In this document: piece by piece, positions 14,982 through 24,204 of the stretch | Layout: each line of letters starts with the position of its first letter | Numbering within the stretch: position 1 is the first letter of the stretch | NCBI GenBank assembly: GCA_934190785.1 | Contig: CAKPTA010000007.1 | Location: 1 to 46,184 of the forward strand | Direction: 5' to 3' | From: an uncultured Bacilli bacterium | GTDB taxonomy: Bacteria; Bacillota_I; Bacilli_A; RF39; UBA660 | Length of the DNA: 46,184 nucleotides | Notes under the pieces: model-generated | What the model was told of the DNA's origin: nothing | Database searches by the model: none | The model's input: only the letters and a program-made list of their open reading frames with translations | Position numbers and translations under genes: made by a program

Positions 14982-17346
14982 TTTAGAATGGGTTAAAGAT
15001 TATATTGATATTAGTGATGAAGATTTAAATGAACTTGCTGTTAAAATAACAAAAGCTGGAATAAATATTGAAAGCGTTATAACTAAAAATATTCCTAATC
15101 TAGTAATTGGTTATGTTTTAGAATGTGTAAATCATCCTGATAGTGATCATTTACATGTTTGTAAGGTTGAAGTAGGAGATAATAAAGTAGAACAAATTGT
15201 TTGTGGAGCTTCTAATGTTAAAGCAGGAATAAAAGTAATTGTTGCTTTACCAGGAGCAGTATTACCAGAAAATTTCGAAATAAAGAAGAGTAAAATCCGT
15301 GGTGTTGAATCAAATGGTATGATTTGTGCTTTAAGTGAAATAGGGCTAGAAGAAAAGACAGAAGAGAATTATCAAAAAGGAATATTTATTCTTGATGATG
15401 AAGCACCTGTTGGTAAGGATCCATTTGTTTACTTAGGATTAGATGATACTTTATATGAGTTAGATATTCATAAACACCGTAATAATGATTGCTATTATCA
15501 CATCGGTTTTGCTTATGAAATTGCAGCTATATTAAATAAAAAAGTAACACTTCCAGATGATTCCTTTACAACAATTGATGAGTCTGTTTTAGATCAAGTT
15601 AGTCTAGACGTTGAAACTAAAAAGTGTCCATATTATTTAGCACGTATGGTGCGTGATATTGAAATTAAAGAATCACCAGAATTTATTAAAAGAAGATTAA
15701 CAGCATCAGGAATGAGACCAATTAATAATGTCGTTGATATTTCAAATTATGTAATGCTTGAATATGGTCAACCTCTTCATTTCTTTGATAAAGATAAACT
15801 AGGAAGTCATATTGTTGTTAGAGATGCATTTGAAAATGAAGAAATTGTAACACTTGATTCTAAAAAAAGAATTTTAAAAGCAAGTGATATTGTAATTGCT
15901 GATTCTACAAAACCAGTATGTATTGCCGGTGTAATGGGTGGAGAAAATACTGAGGTTACAGAAAATACTAAAAACATATTAATTGAAAGTGCAATTTTTG
16001 ATGCTACAAGTATCAGATATACTGCTTCATCGTTAGATTTAAGAAGTGAAGCTTCTATTCGTTATGGTAAAGGTTTAAGCTATGAATATACGAATAAAGC
16101 TATGGATAGAGCTTGTCATTTACTTGAAAAGTACGCAAATGCTAAAATATTGTCTGGTACAGTTTGTTTTGATAATATTGATAAAACAGATGAAAAAGTA
16201 GAATTTGTTCCAAATGATATTAATAAAATGCTTGGAATTACTATTGATGAAAAAGATATGGAATTTGAACTTAATCGACTTGATTTTCCTTATGAAATTC
16301 ATGACGGCAAGTTTATTGTGACAATTCCAAAAAGAAGACTTGATATTGATCCTAATGTAAATGATATAGCAGAGGAAATAGGAAGACTTTATGGATATCA
16401 TAATTTGGTTTCAACTTTACCTAAAGTAGAAATTAAAGAAGGAAAATATATAGGTGATGTAAAAATACGTAAAATAGTTTCTAAACGTTTAAGAAGCCTA
16501 GGATTAAATGAAGCTAAAACTTATACTTTAGTGTCACCTGAAATGGCTTCAATATTTAATTATGATAACAAGGAACATGTTATTTTACCAAATCCAATGA
16601 GTGTTGATAAATCGGTTGTACGTACATCATTAATTCCATCACTTGTTAATGTGTATGAATATAATAAAGCACGTAAAGTAAAAGATATCCTACTTTATGA
16701 AATAAGTAAAACATATGATAAAAATTATAATGAAGATACAAAAGTTTCTATTTTAATGAGTGGAGAATATTTAGCAAATGGATGGAGTATTTCAAATAAA
16801 GTTGATTTCTATTTAATAAAAGGTATTGTTGAAAATATTTTCGATTATATGGGATATAAAAACCGTTATAGTTTTGAAGTAAATGGATGTAAGGAATTAC
16901 ATCCTGGAGTGAGTGCTAAAATACTTTTAGATAGAGAATGTATTGGCGTAATAGGAAAGATTCATCCAAGTGTTAATAAAGATGATATTTATGTAGCGGA
17001 ATTTTCTATGAATGCCTTTTCTAAAAAAATTAAACCACTTAAGTATAAAGAAGCTTCAAAATATCCAAGAATAGAAAAAGATATGGCTTTTGTAGTAGAT
17101 AAGAGTGTTTGCTCTAGTGATATTACAGCAGTTATTAAAAAAACAGGGGGAAGAATCTTGAGTGATATTTCTGTATTTGATGTCTATACAGGTGACAATA
17201 TTGGAAGTGATGAGAAATCGATTGCTTATAATTTAACTTTTCAAATGAGTGATAGAACTCTTACAGATGAAGAAGTTACAAAAGTGTTTGAAAATATTAT
17301 TACAGAAGTAGAAAATAAAATAGGGGCTAAATTAAGAAATAAATAA
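14974..17346 (+). CDS. pheT: Phenylalanine--tRNA ligase beta subunit
   Basis: A 790-aa beta subunit of normal length. Domains in order: an EMAP-like tRNA-binding OB fold (about 40-150, VCGASNVKAG), the B3/B4 editing domain (about 205-380), the B5 domain (about 400-475), a core-like region and a C-terminal ferredoxin-fold anticodon-binding domain (about 700-790, KYPRIEKDMAFVVD). The start at 14974 was chosen because MISLEWVKDYID is the family start and GGGAGG lies nine bases before it. The longer frame from 14941 has no such support. It overlaps pheS by 8 bp, so the two are translated together. Confidence 0.96.
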   Translation: MISLEWVKDYIDISDEDLNELAVKITKAGINIESVITKNIPNLVIGYVLECVNHPDSDHLHVCKVEVGDNKVEQIVCGASNVKAGIKVIVALPGAVLPENFEIKKSKIRGVESNGMICALSEIGLEEKTEENYQKGIFILDDEAPVGKDPFVYLGLDDTLYELDIHKHRNNDCYYHIGFAYEIAAILNKKVTLPDDSFTTIDESVLDQVSLDVETKKCPYYLARMVRDIEIKESPEFIKRRLTASGMRPINNVVDISNYVMLEYGQPLHFFDKDKLGSHIVVRDAFENEEIVTLDSKKRILKASDIVIADSTKPVCIAGVMGGENTEVTENTKNILIESAIFDATSIRYTASSLDLRSEASIRYGKGLSYEYTNKAMDRACHLLEKYANAKILSGTVCFDNIDKTDEKVEFVPNDINKMLGITIDEKDMEFELNRLDFPYEIHDGKFIVTIPKRRLDIDPNVNDIAEEIGRLYGYHNLVSTLPKVEIKEGKYIGDVKIRKIVSKRLRSLGLNEAKTYTLVSPEMASIFNYDNKEHVILPNPMSVDKSVVRTSLIPSLVNVYEYNKARKVKDILLYEISKTYDKNYNEDTKVSILMSGEYLANGWSISNKVDFYLIKGIVENIFDYMGYKNRYSFEVNGCKELHPGVSAKILLDRECIGVIGKIHPSVNKDDIYVAEFSMNAFSKKIKPLKYKEASKYPRIEKDMAFVVDKSVCSSDITAVIKKTGGRILSDISVFDVYTGDNIGSDEKSIAYNLTFQMSDRTLTDEEVTKVFENIITEVENKIGAKLRNK

Positions 17347-17348
17347 AG

Positions 17349-17381
17349 AAAATCTATTATCAAAATGATAATAGATTTTTT
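17349..17381. terminator. Bidirectional terminator between pheT and the diguanylate cyclase gene
   Basis: AAAATCTATTATC (17349-17361) pairs perfectly with GATAATAGATTTT (17367-17379). T-runs flank it on both strands, so it can end both convergent units. Confidence 0.88.
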
Positions 17382-18210
17382 AAATGTCATTGATTTTATA
17401 GATGTTTCCATCGCAACTATAAATATGGGTTTGATTTCGTCCTGATTTTTTACTTTTGTATAATGCCATGTCTGCATTATAAATTAATTCTGACATAGTA
17501 TCCATAATATCGTCATTTGTAATGTTCTTATCACATTTAACATTAGTGTGATATATTCCAAAACTCATAGTAATATCTGATACTGTTTTATCTTTAGAAC
17601 TGATAGATAAATTTTTAAGTAATTTATTAATTTCTTTGATTTTATTAACTGATTCTTCAAGCGTACAATTTTTTATAAAAAATAAAAACTCCTCTCCACC
17701 ATATCTTCCAACATATTCATTTTTTTTAGTAGTATGTTGTAAAAATATTTTACCTACTTCTTTTAATACTTTATCACCAGCTATATGTCCATATGTATCA
17801 TTTACTTCTTTAAACAAGTCAATATCCCCAATTATTATAGAAAAAGGAATATGATCTTTAAAACAATTAAAGAGTTCATTTTGAACTTTATTTAAAATGG
17901 TAGCTCTTGTAAGTACATTCGTTAAGCTATCAGTTTGATAATACTTTTCTTTTTCTTTTAATAAAGTAATATCAATTAAATATTCTATTACATATTTTTT
18001 TCCATTTTCACTAAAACTTTTTTTATGAAATTCATACCATTTATTATATTTATCATTATAAATGACGTTATCATTAATTGTAAGTGAAGCTATATTATTA
18101 AACTTTTCTTTTTCGAATTCAACTGTTGGATATAATATATTCCCATTTTCATCTGTTAATCTGTATAATATTTCATCAATATGGTTTAGTATATTTATTT
18201 TATCTAACAT
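17380..18210 (-). CDS. Diguanylate cyclase (GGDEF domain) with PAS-like sensor
   Basis: A 276-aa protein predicted to make cyclic di-GMP from two GTP. Residues about 10-105 look like a PAS-type sensor (EILYRLTDENGNILYPTVEF, then YVIEYLIDITLLKEKEKYY). The GGDEF domain (about 110-260) has DSLTNVLTRATI, GDIDLFKEVNDTYGH and the active-site GRYGGEEFLFF. The usual inhibitory RxxD site before GGEEF reads KNEY, or KxxE one register earlier, so product inhibition may be weak. There is no membrane helix, so the input is probably cytosolic. AAAGGAGG stands before the start. It is convergent to pheT and shares its terminator. No EAL protein or receptor is in view. Confidence 0.92.
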   Translation of the reverse strand: MLDKINILNHIDEILYRLTDENGNILYPTVEFEKEKFNNIASLTINDNVIYNDKYNKWYEFHKKSFSENGKKYVIEYLIDITLLKEKEKYYQTDSLTNVLTRATILNKVQNELFNCFKDHIPFSIIIGDIDLFKEVNDTYGHIAGDKVLKEVGKIFLQHTTKKNEYVGRYGGEEFLFFIKNCTLEESVNKIKEINKLLKNLSISSKDKTVSDITMSFGIYHTNVKCDKNITNDDIMDTMSELIYNADMALYKSKKSGRNQTHIYSCDGNIYKINDI

Positions 18211-18360
18211 AGAATCCTCCTTTGTGCTTTTAATAATATATATGTTTATTAATTAGTATTGATACACAATCATAATACATATTATAGTATTTGTCATAAT
18301 TAATGTCAAATAAATTACTTGCATTTTTACATACAAAATAGTACAATTTAATTGTATTAT

Positions 18361-18436
18361 GCCGAAATAGCTCAGTTGGTAGAGCAACTGTCTCGTAATC
18401 AGTAGGTCGTAGGTTCAAGTCCTATTTTCGGCACCA
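18361..18436 (+). tRNA. tRNA-Thr (anticodon CGT)
   Basis: The 76-nt cloverleaf has acceptor GCCGAAA/TTTCGGC perfect, D-arm GCTC-AGTTGGTA-GAGC, anticodon loop CTCGTAA with CGT at 18394-18396, T-arm GTAGG-TTCAAGT-CCTAT and encoded CCA. It reads ACG. Confidence 0.96.
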
Positions 18437-18477
18437 GTGACGAATCTGTTTGAACTATTCAAACTTTAAATACATTT

Positions 18478-18504
18478 TCAGTCTACACTATGACTGATTT
18501 TTTG
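18478..18504 (+). terminator. Terminator after tRNA-Thr
   Basis: TCAGTC (18478-18483) pairs with GACTGA (18492-18497), followed by a T-run. Nearby are a GTTTGAA-CTA-TTCAAAC hairpin (about 18448-18464) and ATTTTGA/TCAAAAT (about 18533-18554); the latter could be an operator or the edge of an insertion. Confidence 0.6.
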
Positions 18505-18628
18505 ATTTATTTAAAAGTTTCACTGGTAATTTTGATGTTTGCGTCAAAATATCTAGGAAGGTTAAATATTTTGTTAATAACAAAATAATATAAAAAAATG
18601 AATTTAGTATGATATAATATGTGTAATT

Positions 18629-19230
18629 GATTATAATTGCGGGTGCTATGATGAAGAAAGTGATGCTGTTAAGAAGATAATAGAAATAGCTAAAGAAAAT
18701 GATAAAGTATATATATTGAGTATAGGATGTTTAACTAATGTTGCATTAGCTATAAAAAAAAGCACCCGAAATTATTAATCGTATAGAGGTTATATGGTTA
18801 GAAACAAATTTTTTGTTTGGTCCTAATTCAAATTTTAATTTTATTCAAGATGTTGAAGTAGTAAACATAGTATTTAAATCGAGGGTCAAATTAACAATAA
18901 TGCCATGCTCACCAATAACATCGAATTTGATGGTATTTATGTATGAGCTTAAAGCAGAAATCGGTGGTAAAAGTGAGTTGTGTGATTATTTATGTGAGAA
19001 ATTTTATAATAGACCATATGGACCGACAAAAAGATGGCCATTATGTGATATATCGGTAATTGCATAAATGATAAATGATAAATGGTTTAATACAATGGAA
19101 ATAAGTTGACCATCTATTAAAAGTGATAATACTTTTATTTTTGAAGATAATAATCATAAAATAAAATTTGTTAACTACTTAAATGCAAATTCTATATTTG
19201 AAAATTTGTTTGAAACTTTGAAAAGGTAGA
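18629..19230 (+). pseudogene. Decayed nucleoside hydrolase gene (inosine-uridine preferring type)
   Basis: Reading across one frameshift gives YILSIGCLTNVALAIKK, then APEIINRIEVIWLETNF, GPNSNFNFIQDVEVVNIVF and KRWPLCDISVIA, which follow the middle and C-terminal part of IUNH-family nucleoside hydrolases. The N-terminus with the calcium-binding DxDxGxDD motif is missing. The frameshift is at an A8 run (18754-18761). Two nonsense codons follow, TAA at 19065 and a TGA near 19110. A TGATATAAT promoter still stands just upstream. The MFS gene downstream suggests an original nucleoside-use cassette (inference). Confidence 0.78.
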
Positions 19231-19234
19231 ATAT

Positions 19235-19332
19235 AGTTGTAGATATCTACAGTATTTGCATCATTATGATAGGAAATTCGGACAATACTAGAGTTTAAGT
19301 AATAGATTACTAACAGAGATGTTTGTTTTTTG
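19235..19332 (+). repeat. ssrA trailer-like repeat, copy 4 (degenerate)
   Basis: AGTTGT at 19235, a perfect GTAGATATCTAC palindrome (19239-19250), then TTGCATCATTATGATAGG and a 40-nt block (19275-19314) that matches copy 2 (10025-10064) at most positions and ends AATAGATTACTAAC. The final hairpin is decayed but a T-run remains. Confidence 0.65.
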
Positions 19333-19402
19333 TTAATAAAATATGTATTAATTATTATGATAAATAAAAAGTTTTAAAATCAATTCAAATGTAGGTGTTA
19401 AA

Positions 19403-20596
19403 ATGAAAGAGATGGATAAGCATTTAAATAGTTATATAAATCTGATAAGAAGAACAGTTATTGGAAATTCATTTCTATTACAATATTTTTTAAAAATTGT
19501 AGTAGTCTATATGCTTGCAAATAATGTAATTACTTGGGTTGCTGTGTCAATACCGGTTGTGTTTGAATTTTCAAAAATGTTTTCACGTGGTTTTAAAAAA
19601 ATTATAAATTTAGCAATAAATACAAATTATAAGAAATATCATCTAACTTATTTATTAATTATGAGTTTAATATTTTTTATTATATCTCAAAGTCATAACA
19701 TTATAATAATTTATTTATTTACAACTATATTAGGATTTTTATCTGGTATTAATGATTCATGTGTTACAAGAATAAATACATCTAATGAAAAATATGAATC
19801 TTATTGTTTGATTGAAGAAGAAAGATCAAGTGTAATAGGTGCAACTATAGGATTAGTAGTAAGTCAAATTCTATATGATTTAAATCCAATAATCTATATA
19901 TTGGGATTTATTATATTCGGTATAGCGGTTTTTGTTTTAAATTCTAATATTCCTAATATAGAATCAAAAGAAGATTGTATGCAGCCAATAAACAATGATA
20001 AACCATTATCTAAAAAAGAAAAGCAAAAAATTTATATAATAACAATTTTATATGGAATAGAAGTAGGTGCTTGGTGTGTTGGACTATCTGCTTTTAATGA
20101 GTTACTTCCTCTTATTTCAACAAAGGTTGGATATTTAAATGCAATTTATACAATAGTTGAAATAATAGCGTTGTTCGTTATTAATGCTAAAATAATTAAC
20201 TGGTTTAAAAATAATGGCAAATTATTATTTTGGGAAACTATATGCGCCATATGTGATATTGCATATTTACTTATAGTTTCTATTATTCCTAATGAAATAA
20301 GTATAGCAATTGTTATGTTCTTATCTGGTATATCATCTACTATAGGAGATCCAGTATGGGGTGTATTAATAAGCAGTTATTCAGAAAATGATAGAAGAAA
20401 ATATGCATTAATAAACAATATTTATTTTATTGTTAGAGCAATTACATCGTTCATTTCAATATTTGTATGTAGATATTTTGTAATACAAGGAATTGAATGT
20501 TTTAAGTATCTAGCGTTTGGACTATTAGTGTTTATTATTATTATGTATCTAATAACTAATAAAGTTAATAAAAAAATGTTTAATAGAACAATATAA
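19403..20596 (+). CDS. MFS-like multidrug/solute transporter
   Basis: A 397-aa integral membrane protein with about 12 hydrophobic segments in two halves. The halves are separated by a charged loop near residues 190-215 (NIESKEDCMQPINNDKPLSKKEKQK), which is the major facilitator layout. No substrate-specific motif is clear. The loop signature GINDSCVTRINTSNEKYES and the second-half STIGDPVWGVLISSYSENDRRKYALINN recall MFS sugar and drug exporters. AGGTG precedes the start. It follows the decayed nucleoside hydrolase and the trailer repeat, so it may belong to the same accessory cargo. Confidence 0.75.
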   Translation: MKEMDKHLNSYINLIRRTVIGNSFLLQYFLKIVVVYMLANNVITWVAVSIPVVFEFSKMFSRGFKKIINLAINTNYKKYHLTYLLIMSLIFFIISQSHNIIIIYLFTTILGFLSGINDSCVTRINTSNEKYESYCLIEEERSSVIGATIGLVVSQILYDLNPIIYILGFIIFGIAVFVLNSNIPNIESKEDCMQPINNDKPLSKKEKQKIYIITILYGIEVGAWCVGLSAFNELLPLISTKVGYLNAIYTIVEIIALFVINAKIINWFKNNGKLLFWETICAICDIAYLLIVSIIPNEISIAIVMFLSGISSTIGDPVWGVLISSYSENDRRKYALINNIYFIVRAITSFISIFVCRYFVIQGIECFKYLAFGLLVFIIIMYLITNKVNKKMFNRTI

Positions 20597-20698
20597 GAAA
20601 ATATTTAAGTTTTACATTTTTAGTGACCGAAAAGTGACCGAATTTATTGATAATAATTTTAATTTTGTATATGCTATAATTGATGTGATAAAGTATAT
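20597..20698 (+). repeat. Intergenic stretch with a tandem AGTGACCGAA repeat
   Basis: AGTGACCGAA occurs at 20622-20631 and again at 20633-20642, 11 bp apart and so on the same DNA face. An extended -10 TGCTATAAT (20672-20680) follows. The pair may be an operator or a recombinase site. It stands out by its GC content. Confidence 0.4.
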
Positions 20699-20890
20699 GT
20701 TGAAGATAAATATACAAAATTAAAAATTGAATTAATGAAAGATATAAAAAAAGAAATAATTGCTTTTGCAAATACTAGAGGTTGGAAGATATACATTGAT
20801 ATAGATGATGGAAATATTATAGAACTAAAAAATTCTAAATCAAGAAGAAATGTTATAGATTTAGCAATTTATATTAGAGGAAATAAATGA
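20699..20890 (+). pseudogene. Fragment of an AlbA_2/Schlafen-type DNA-binding domain gene
   Basis: The frame has no standard start and reads VEDKYTKLKIELMKDIKKEI, then IAFANTRGWKIYIDIDDGNI. This is the opening of AlbA_2 (divergent AAA-4) domain proteins, where the usual NT-GG-TIYIGIDDxG is changed to TRGWKIYIDIDD. Only about 63 residues remain and the ATP-binding remainder is gone. Confidence 0.55.
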
Positions 20891-21201
20891 CAATAATTGC
20901 CTTAAAAGGATTATTGGAACATATTGTTGTTAAGAAAAAAATAAATGATTTTTATAGTTCAATAACACAAGAAAAGATAGATGAAATTTATACTAAAGGG
21001 AAACTTACTCCTTTATAAGTCGTTCAAATATGGGAATCTTTTGATTTATGTGTTGAAGGAAGTAAATCAATTTTCTCTAAAAGTAGATGCCAATATTTTG
21101 ATTATAAATGTCATGAATGTTTAATGGAATCTGCTTCACATAAATTAAAGCATGATTCAATTGAATTTGAATTGGTAAATTTAACTAAAGAAGAACAATG
21201 A
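20887..21201 (+). pseudogene. Small gene of unknown function with an in-frame stop
   Basis: The ATG at 20887 overlaps the previous TGA. The frame reads MTIIALKGLLEHIVVKKKI to a TAA at 21016-21018 (probably a former CAA) and continues in the same frame to 21201 as WESFDLCVEGSKSIFSKSRC, then HECLMESASHKLKHDSIEFE. Joined it would be about 104 aa with paired Cys residues. I do not recognise the family. Confidence 0.45.
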
Positions 21202-21245
21202 CTAGTAAAAAAACTAGTTTCAAATAAGAAATAGGAGGTTTAACT

Positions 21246-21908
21246 ATGGCAAAAATATTTAGTGAAGATGCATATTGTTTAGGATTACTGTATTCATATT
21301 TATTTGCGGGTAAAAAAATGGTATTAAAAAATGATTTAGATGAGTATTATAAAACTATTGAGAAGAATTTAGAAAATACAGATGCAATGGATTTATATGC
21401 TACTGTGTGGTATGATGATGATCCATGTATTTACTATTCTAGTGAAGGTAAAAATGGAGAAGTGTATTATGTTTTATATTCTAATTTCGATATAGATAGA
21501 GCAAAGTCAAAATATATTGGTTGTCTATCGACACAAGTTTTAGTTGCAACACAAGAGGAAAATGCATTGAATTGTTTAGGATTACAAAAAAAAGATGGAA
21601 ATATTTGTAAAAAGAATAATTATCATATTGGTATTGTTAGTGCTCCCACATTTATGAATAAATTTATTGAAAAATTAAAAAATGGTGAATTAAAAATAGA
21701 AACATGTCCTCAAGTTGAAGTAGATTCAGAATTAACTGAAGAATATATTATAAAACAATTAGAATCATATCAAAAACTGCTCAAGTCTGAAGTTATTGAA
21801 AAGGCAACAAATAAATTAATAATACAAGATGCTAGTTATTTAAAAGAAGAATCAAATGCAAGAGTTGAAGAAGGACCAGTTAAAAAACTACTTCCAAATA
21901 AAAAATAA
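21246..21908 (+). CDS. Hypothetical protein (220 aa)
   Basis: I do not recognise this gene. It has a very strong ATAGGAGG site. The protein is soluble, without signal peptide. The N-terminal ~150 residues look like a mixed alpha/beta domain (EDAYCLGLLYSYLFAGKK, ATVWYDDDPCIYYSSEGKNG, NYHIGIVSAPTFMNKFI). The last 70 residues are helical and charged (EEYIIKQLESYQKLLKSEVI) and end KKLLPNKK. It lies in an accessory region with gene fragments on its left. Confidence 0.6.
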   Translation: MAKIFSEDAYCLGLLYSYLFAGKKMVLKNDLDEYYKTIEKNLENTDAMDLYATVWYDDDPCIYYSSEGKNGEVYYVLYSNFDIDRAKSKYIGCLSTQVLVATQEENALNCLGLQKKDGNICKKNNYHIGIVSAPTFMNKFIEKLKNGELKIETCPQVEVDSELTEEYIIKQLESYQKLLKSEVIEKATNKLIIQDASYLKEESNARVEEGPVKKLLPNKK

Positions 21909-22020
21909 AGAAGGTATAGAAATATAACGGTTTTAATTAATTAAAATAGAATTATTGCTCATACTATTATGATTTGTTATAATTTATATAGATTGATTTA
22001 CATGAGGAGGGATTTAATTT

Positions 22021-22554
22021 ATGAATAAACTTGAATATATAGATAAATATTGTGATCTTATACAGCAAGCTAATGAAAAAGAAGCTAAATTAGAAGCTTA
22101 TGTACAAAAATGGTTATCTGGAGAGAGTGTACTGTCTTCTGATACACTTGAACAAACTATAACAAGAGTAAATGATCAAATTTCTCAAATGAGAACTGAG
22201 GCAGAAAAGTATAAATTAGAGTTTGAGAGAATTTCTAAAGAGGAACAATTAAAACAAGAGAATATTGAGTCTTTAAAGTCTACTGAGATGAGACTAAGAT
22301 ATCAATTAAGCGTTGATACTGGGAAAATGGTTATAACTGGTGGAATTTTATCTTCTAACGCTAATGAATCGTATTTAACAGGTAGAGATAAAACAGCTGA
22401 AGAATTAGAAATAGATAGACAAGTTGCATTAGCTGCTCTTAGAGAAAAAGTTGTAAGAAAAGAAGTCTCCTTAATGGAAGCATCTCAATTAAAAAGTGAT
22501 ATAGAAAATTATTATAAAAGAAATAATGAAGTGTCTCCTAATAGACATATGTAA
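22021..22554 (+). CDS. Hypothetical coiled-coil protein
   Basis: A 177-aa soluble protein, mostly helical with heptad-like stretches at about 10-45, 45-105 and 130-165 (QTITRVNDQISQMRTEAEKY, EFERISKEEQLKQENIESLK). A Gly-rich turn (TGKMVITGGILSSN) interrupts near residues 102-115. No family is recognised. GGAGGG lies ten bases before the ATG. The neighbours on both sides are also uncharacterised, so context gives no role. Confidence 0.6.
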   Translation: MNKLEYIDKYCDLIQQANEKEAKLEAYVQKWLSGESVLSSDTLEQTITRVNDQISQMRTEAEKYKLEFERISKEEQLKQENIESLKSTEMRLRYQLSVDTGKMVITGGILSSNANESYLTGRDKTAEELEIDRQVALAALREKVVRKEVSLMEASQLKSDIENYYKRNNEVSPNRHM

Positions 22555-22674
22555 GTACACAAGAGTTAATGAGAGAATTTATATTATAACAATTAAGAAA
22601 TTATCAGAATGTATTAGATAGTTGCGTGTAGAAAAAGATATGAAAGACAAGGTATAAATCTTAGGAAGTGACAT

Positions 22675-23004
22675 ATGAAAATAATTTATTATATTACTAA
22701 TGATGTTAAATTAGTATTGGATTTGCTAGAGCGAGAATTATGTATGAGAGAAATTTCTTATGTAAGAGTTGATAACGAGATTCATTTTCTCAATAAAATT
22801 GTTAGAATCCTTGATATAAATACTAACAAAAAGCAAATTTTTATGCTTGCTTGTAATTATTATGATAAATTTTTAGATATAAATGATGAATTTGATTGTA
22901 GTGATAACAGTATAAATGTAAAAAATAAGTGTTATCAAAAGAAAAAAGATTTTAAAAGAGATTCATATAATGTCAATGCCGCTTTAAAAAGAACTATAAG
23001 ATAA
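22675..23004 (+). CDS. Hypothetical small basic protein (109 aa)
   Basis: The start is supported by GGAAGTG seven bases upstream. The first 70 residues look like a compact alpha/beta domain (MKIIYYITNDVKLVLDLLER, YVRVDNEIHFLNKIVRILDI), followed by a Lys-rich tail (VKNKCYQKKKDFKRDSYN) that could bind nucleic acid. I do not recognise the family. Confidence 0.5.
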   Translation: MKIIYYITNDVKLVLDLLERELCMREISYVRVDNEIHFLNKIVRILDINTNKKQIFMLACNYYDKFLDINDEFDCSDNSINVKNKCYQKKKDFKRDSYNVNAALKRTIR

Positions 23005-23072
23005 TTGCTTTATTTTTAAAATTATGGTACACTTTCGTTTGTGTGTTTGCATAATAGGAAGAAGGAACATTT

Positions 23073-24110
23073 ATGAGAAGTACAAAATTAAATTTTAATG
23101 TTTTAAAAGAATTATGCAACGGTTTTGATTTAAAAGTTATATTATTTTTTATAATTTGTTTTTTTTCTGTTCTATTTGTGTGTTTATATCAAAGTGAGAG
23201 TTTTGATTTAATAGGTGTTAGTAACCGAAGTGTAACTTTAGCTATAAAAAGTTCTAAAATAGTGTCACCTAATTATCCTGTGACTGATTCTTTATATGAT
23301 TATGAATATTCTGCTTATAATTTTAAGTCATGGACGCCTAAAAAAGGTTATAAGAATACCGAAATTACACTTAGTAAGAGTAGAGGGTATTTGCTTGAAA
23401 AAGATAATAGTGATCACAAAAAAGTAGTTTATCAACTTCATGGTGGAGCATATATAACACCTTTTTCAGCTAATTATAATGAAGTCGCTATTAACTATTC
23501 ACTTAGTTATGACGATGCGGATGTTTTTTCACTTGATAATCGTGTTGCAAGTGAAGACATGTATCCAGCAGCACTAGATGATGCACAAGAAGGATATGAA
23601 TGGCTTTTAGAACATGGATATAAAGCTAGTGATATTGTTATAGCTGGTGATTCTTCTGGTGGCGGACTTGCGTTAGCACTTGCCCTTAAGCTTAAAGATA
23701 ATGGAAAGAATTTACCCCGTTGTTTGATTTTATCCTCACCTTGGGCTAATTTAACGCAAAGTGGTTTTAGTTATATAAGTAAATCTAATGTGGACGTTTA
23801 TTTTGGAAATTCCAATGAAAGTAAACTTCCTACTTTATATGCTACTAAAGAAGAATTGTTTTCTCCTTATGTTTCTCCTGTATATGGTGATTATCATGGT
23901 ATGCCACCAATATTAATTCAAACCGGAAGTGATGAGATGCTTCTTAGTGATAGCAAAATGATTGAGGGAAAAGCTAAAGAAGCAGGAATAGAATTTGAGC
24001 TTAATATATATGAAGGAATGTGGCATGTATTTTACATAGAATCTCCAAAAATTCATGAATCAAGAGTTGCTTGGAGTAAAATTAAATCATTTATTGCTTC
24101 CGCAAAATAA
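23073..24110 (+). CDS. Membrane-anchored alpha/beta hydrolase (HSL-type esterase)
   Basis: A 345-aa serine esterase of the hormone-sensitive-lipase group. An N-terminal hydrophobic anchor (about 22-40) places the enzyme outside the membrane. The oxyanion motif HGGAY lies near residue 123 and the nucleophile Ser in GDSSGGG near 193. The Asp is in QTGSDEML near 290 and the His in GMWHVF near 320, giving a complete triad. Family members cleave short acyl esters; a cell-surface or dietary ester is likely but not shown. A hairpin terminator at 24106 ends the unit. The gene precedes engB but is not part of its operon. Confidence 0.85.
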   Translation: MRSTKLNFNVLKELCNGFDLKVILFFIICFFSVLFVCLYQSESFDLIGVSNRSVTLAIKSSKIVSPNYPVTDSLYDYEYSAYNFKSWTPKKGYKNTEITLSKSRGYLLEKDNSDHKKVVYQLHGGAYITPFSANYNEVAINYSLSYDDADVFSLDNRVASEDMYPAALDDAQEGYEWLLEHGYKASDIVIAGDSSGGGLALALALKLKDNGKNLPRCLILSSPWANLTQSGFSYISKSNVDVYFGNSNESKLPTLYATKEELFSPYVSPVYGDYHGMPPILIQTGSDEMLLSDSKMIEGKAKEAGIEFELNIYEGMWHVFYIESPKIHESRVAWSKIKSFIASAK

Positions 24111-24136
24111 GTTATTCTTAACTTATTTTATTTTAC
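24106..24136 (+). terminator. Terminator after the esterase gene
   Basis: AATAAGTTA (24106-24114), overlapping the stop codon, pairs with TAACTTATT (24119-24127), followed by a T-rich run. Confidence 0.65.
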
Positions 24137-24204
24137 GGTTTTTGACAAATTAGGTATATCATGTTATACTTTATTAGATTTATATATAGAAATGTGGTGG
24201 TATT

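Noticed and set aside
7315..19332. The trailer repeats as integron-type cassette sites (gene plus attC).
   Set aside because: No integron integrase or attC core sites are seen. The repeats resemble the ssrA end and terminator, and core genes lie between copies.
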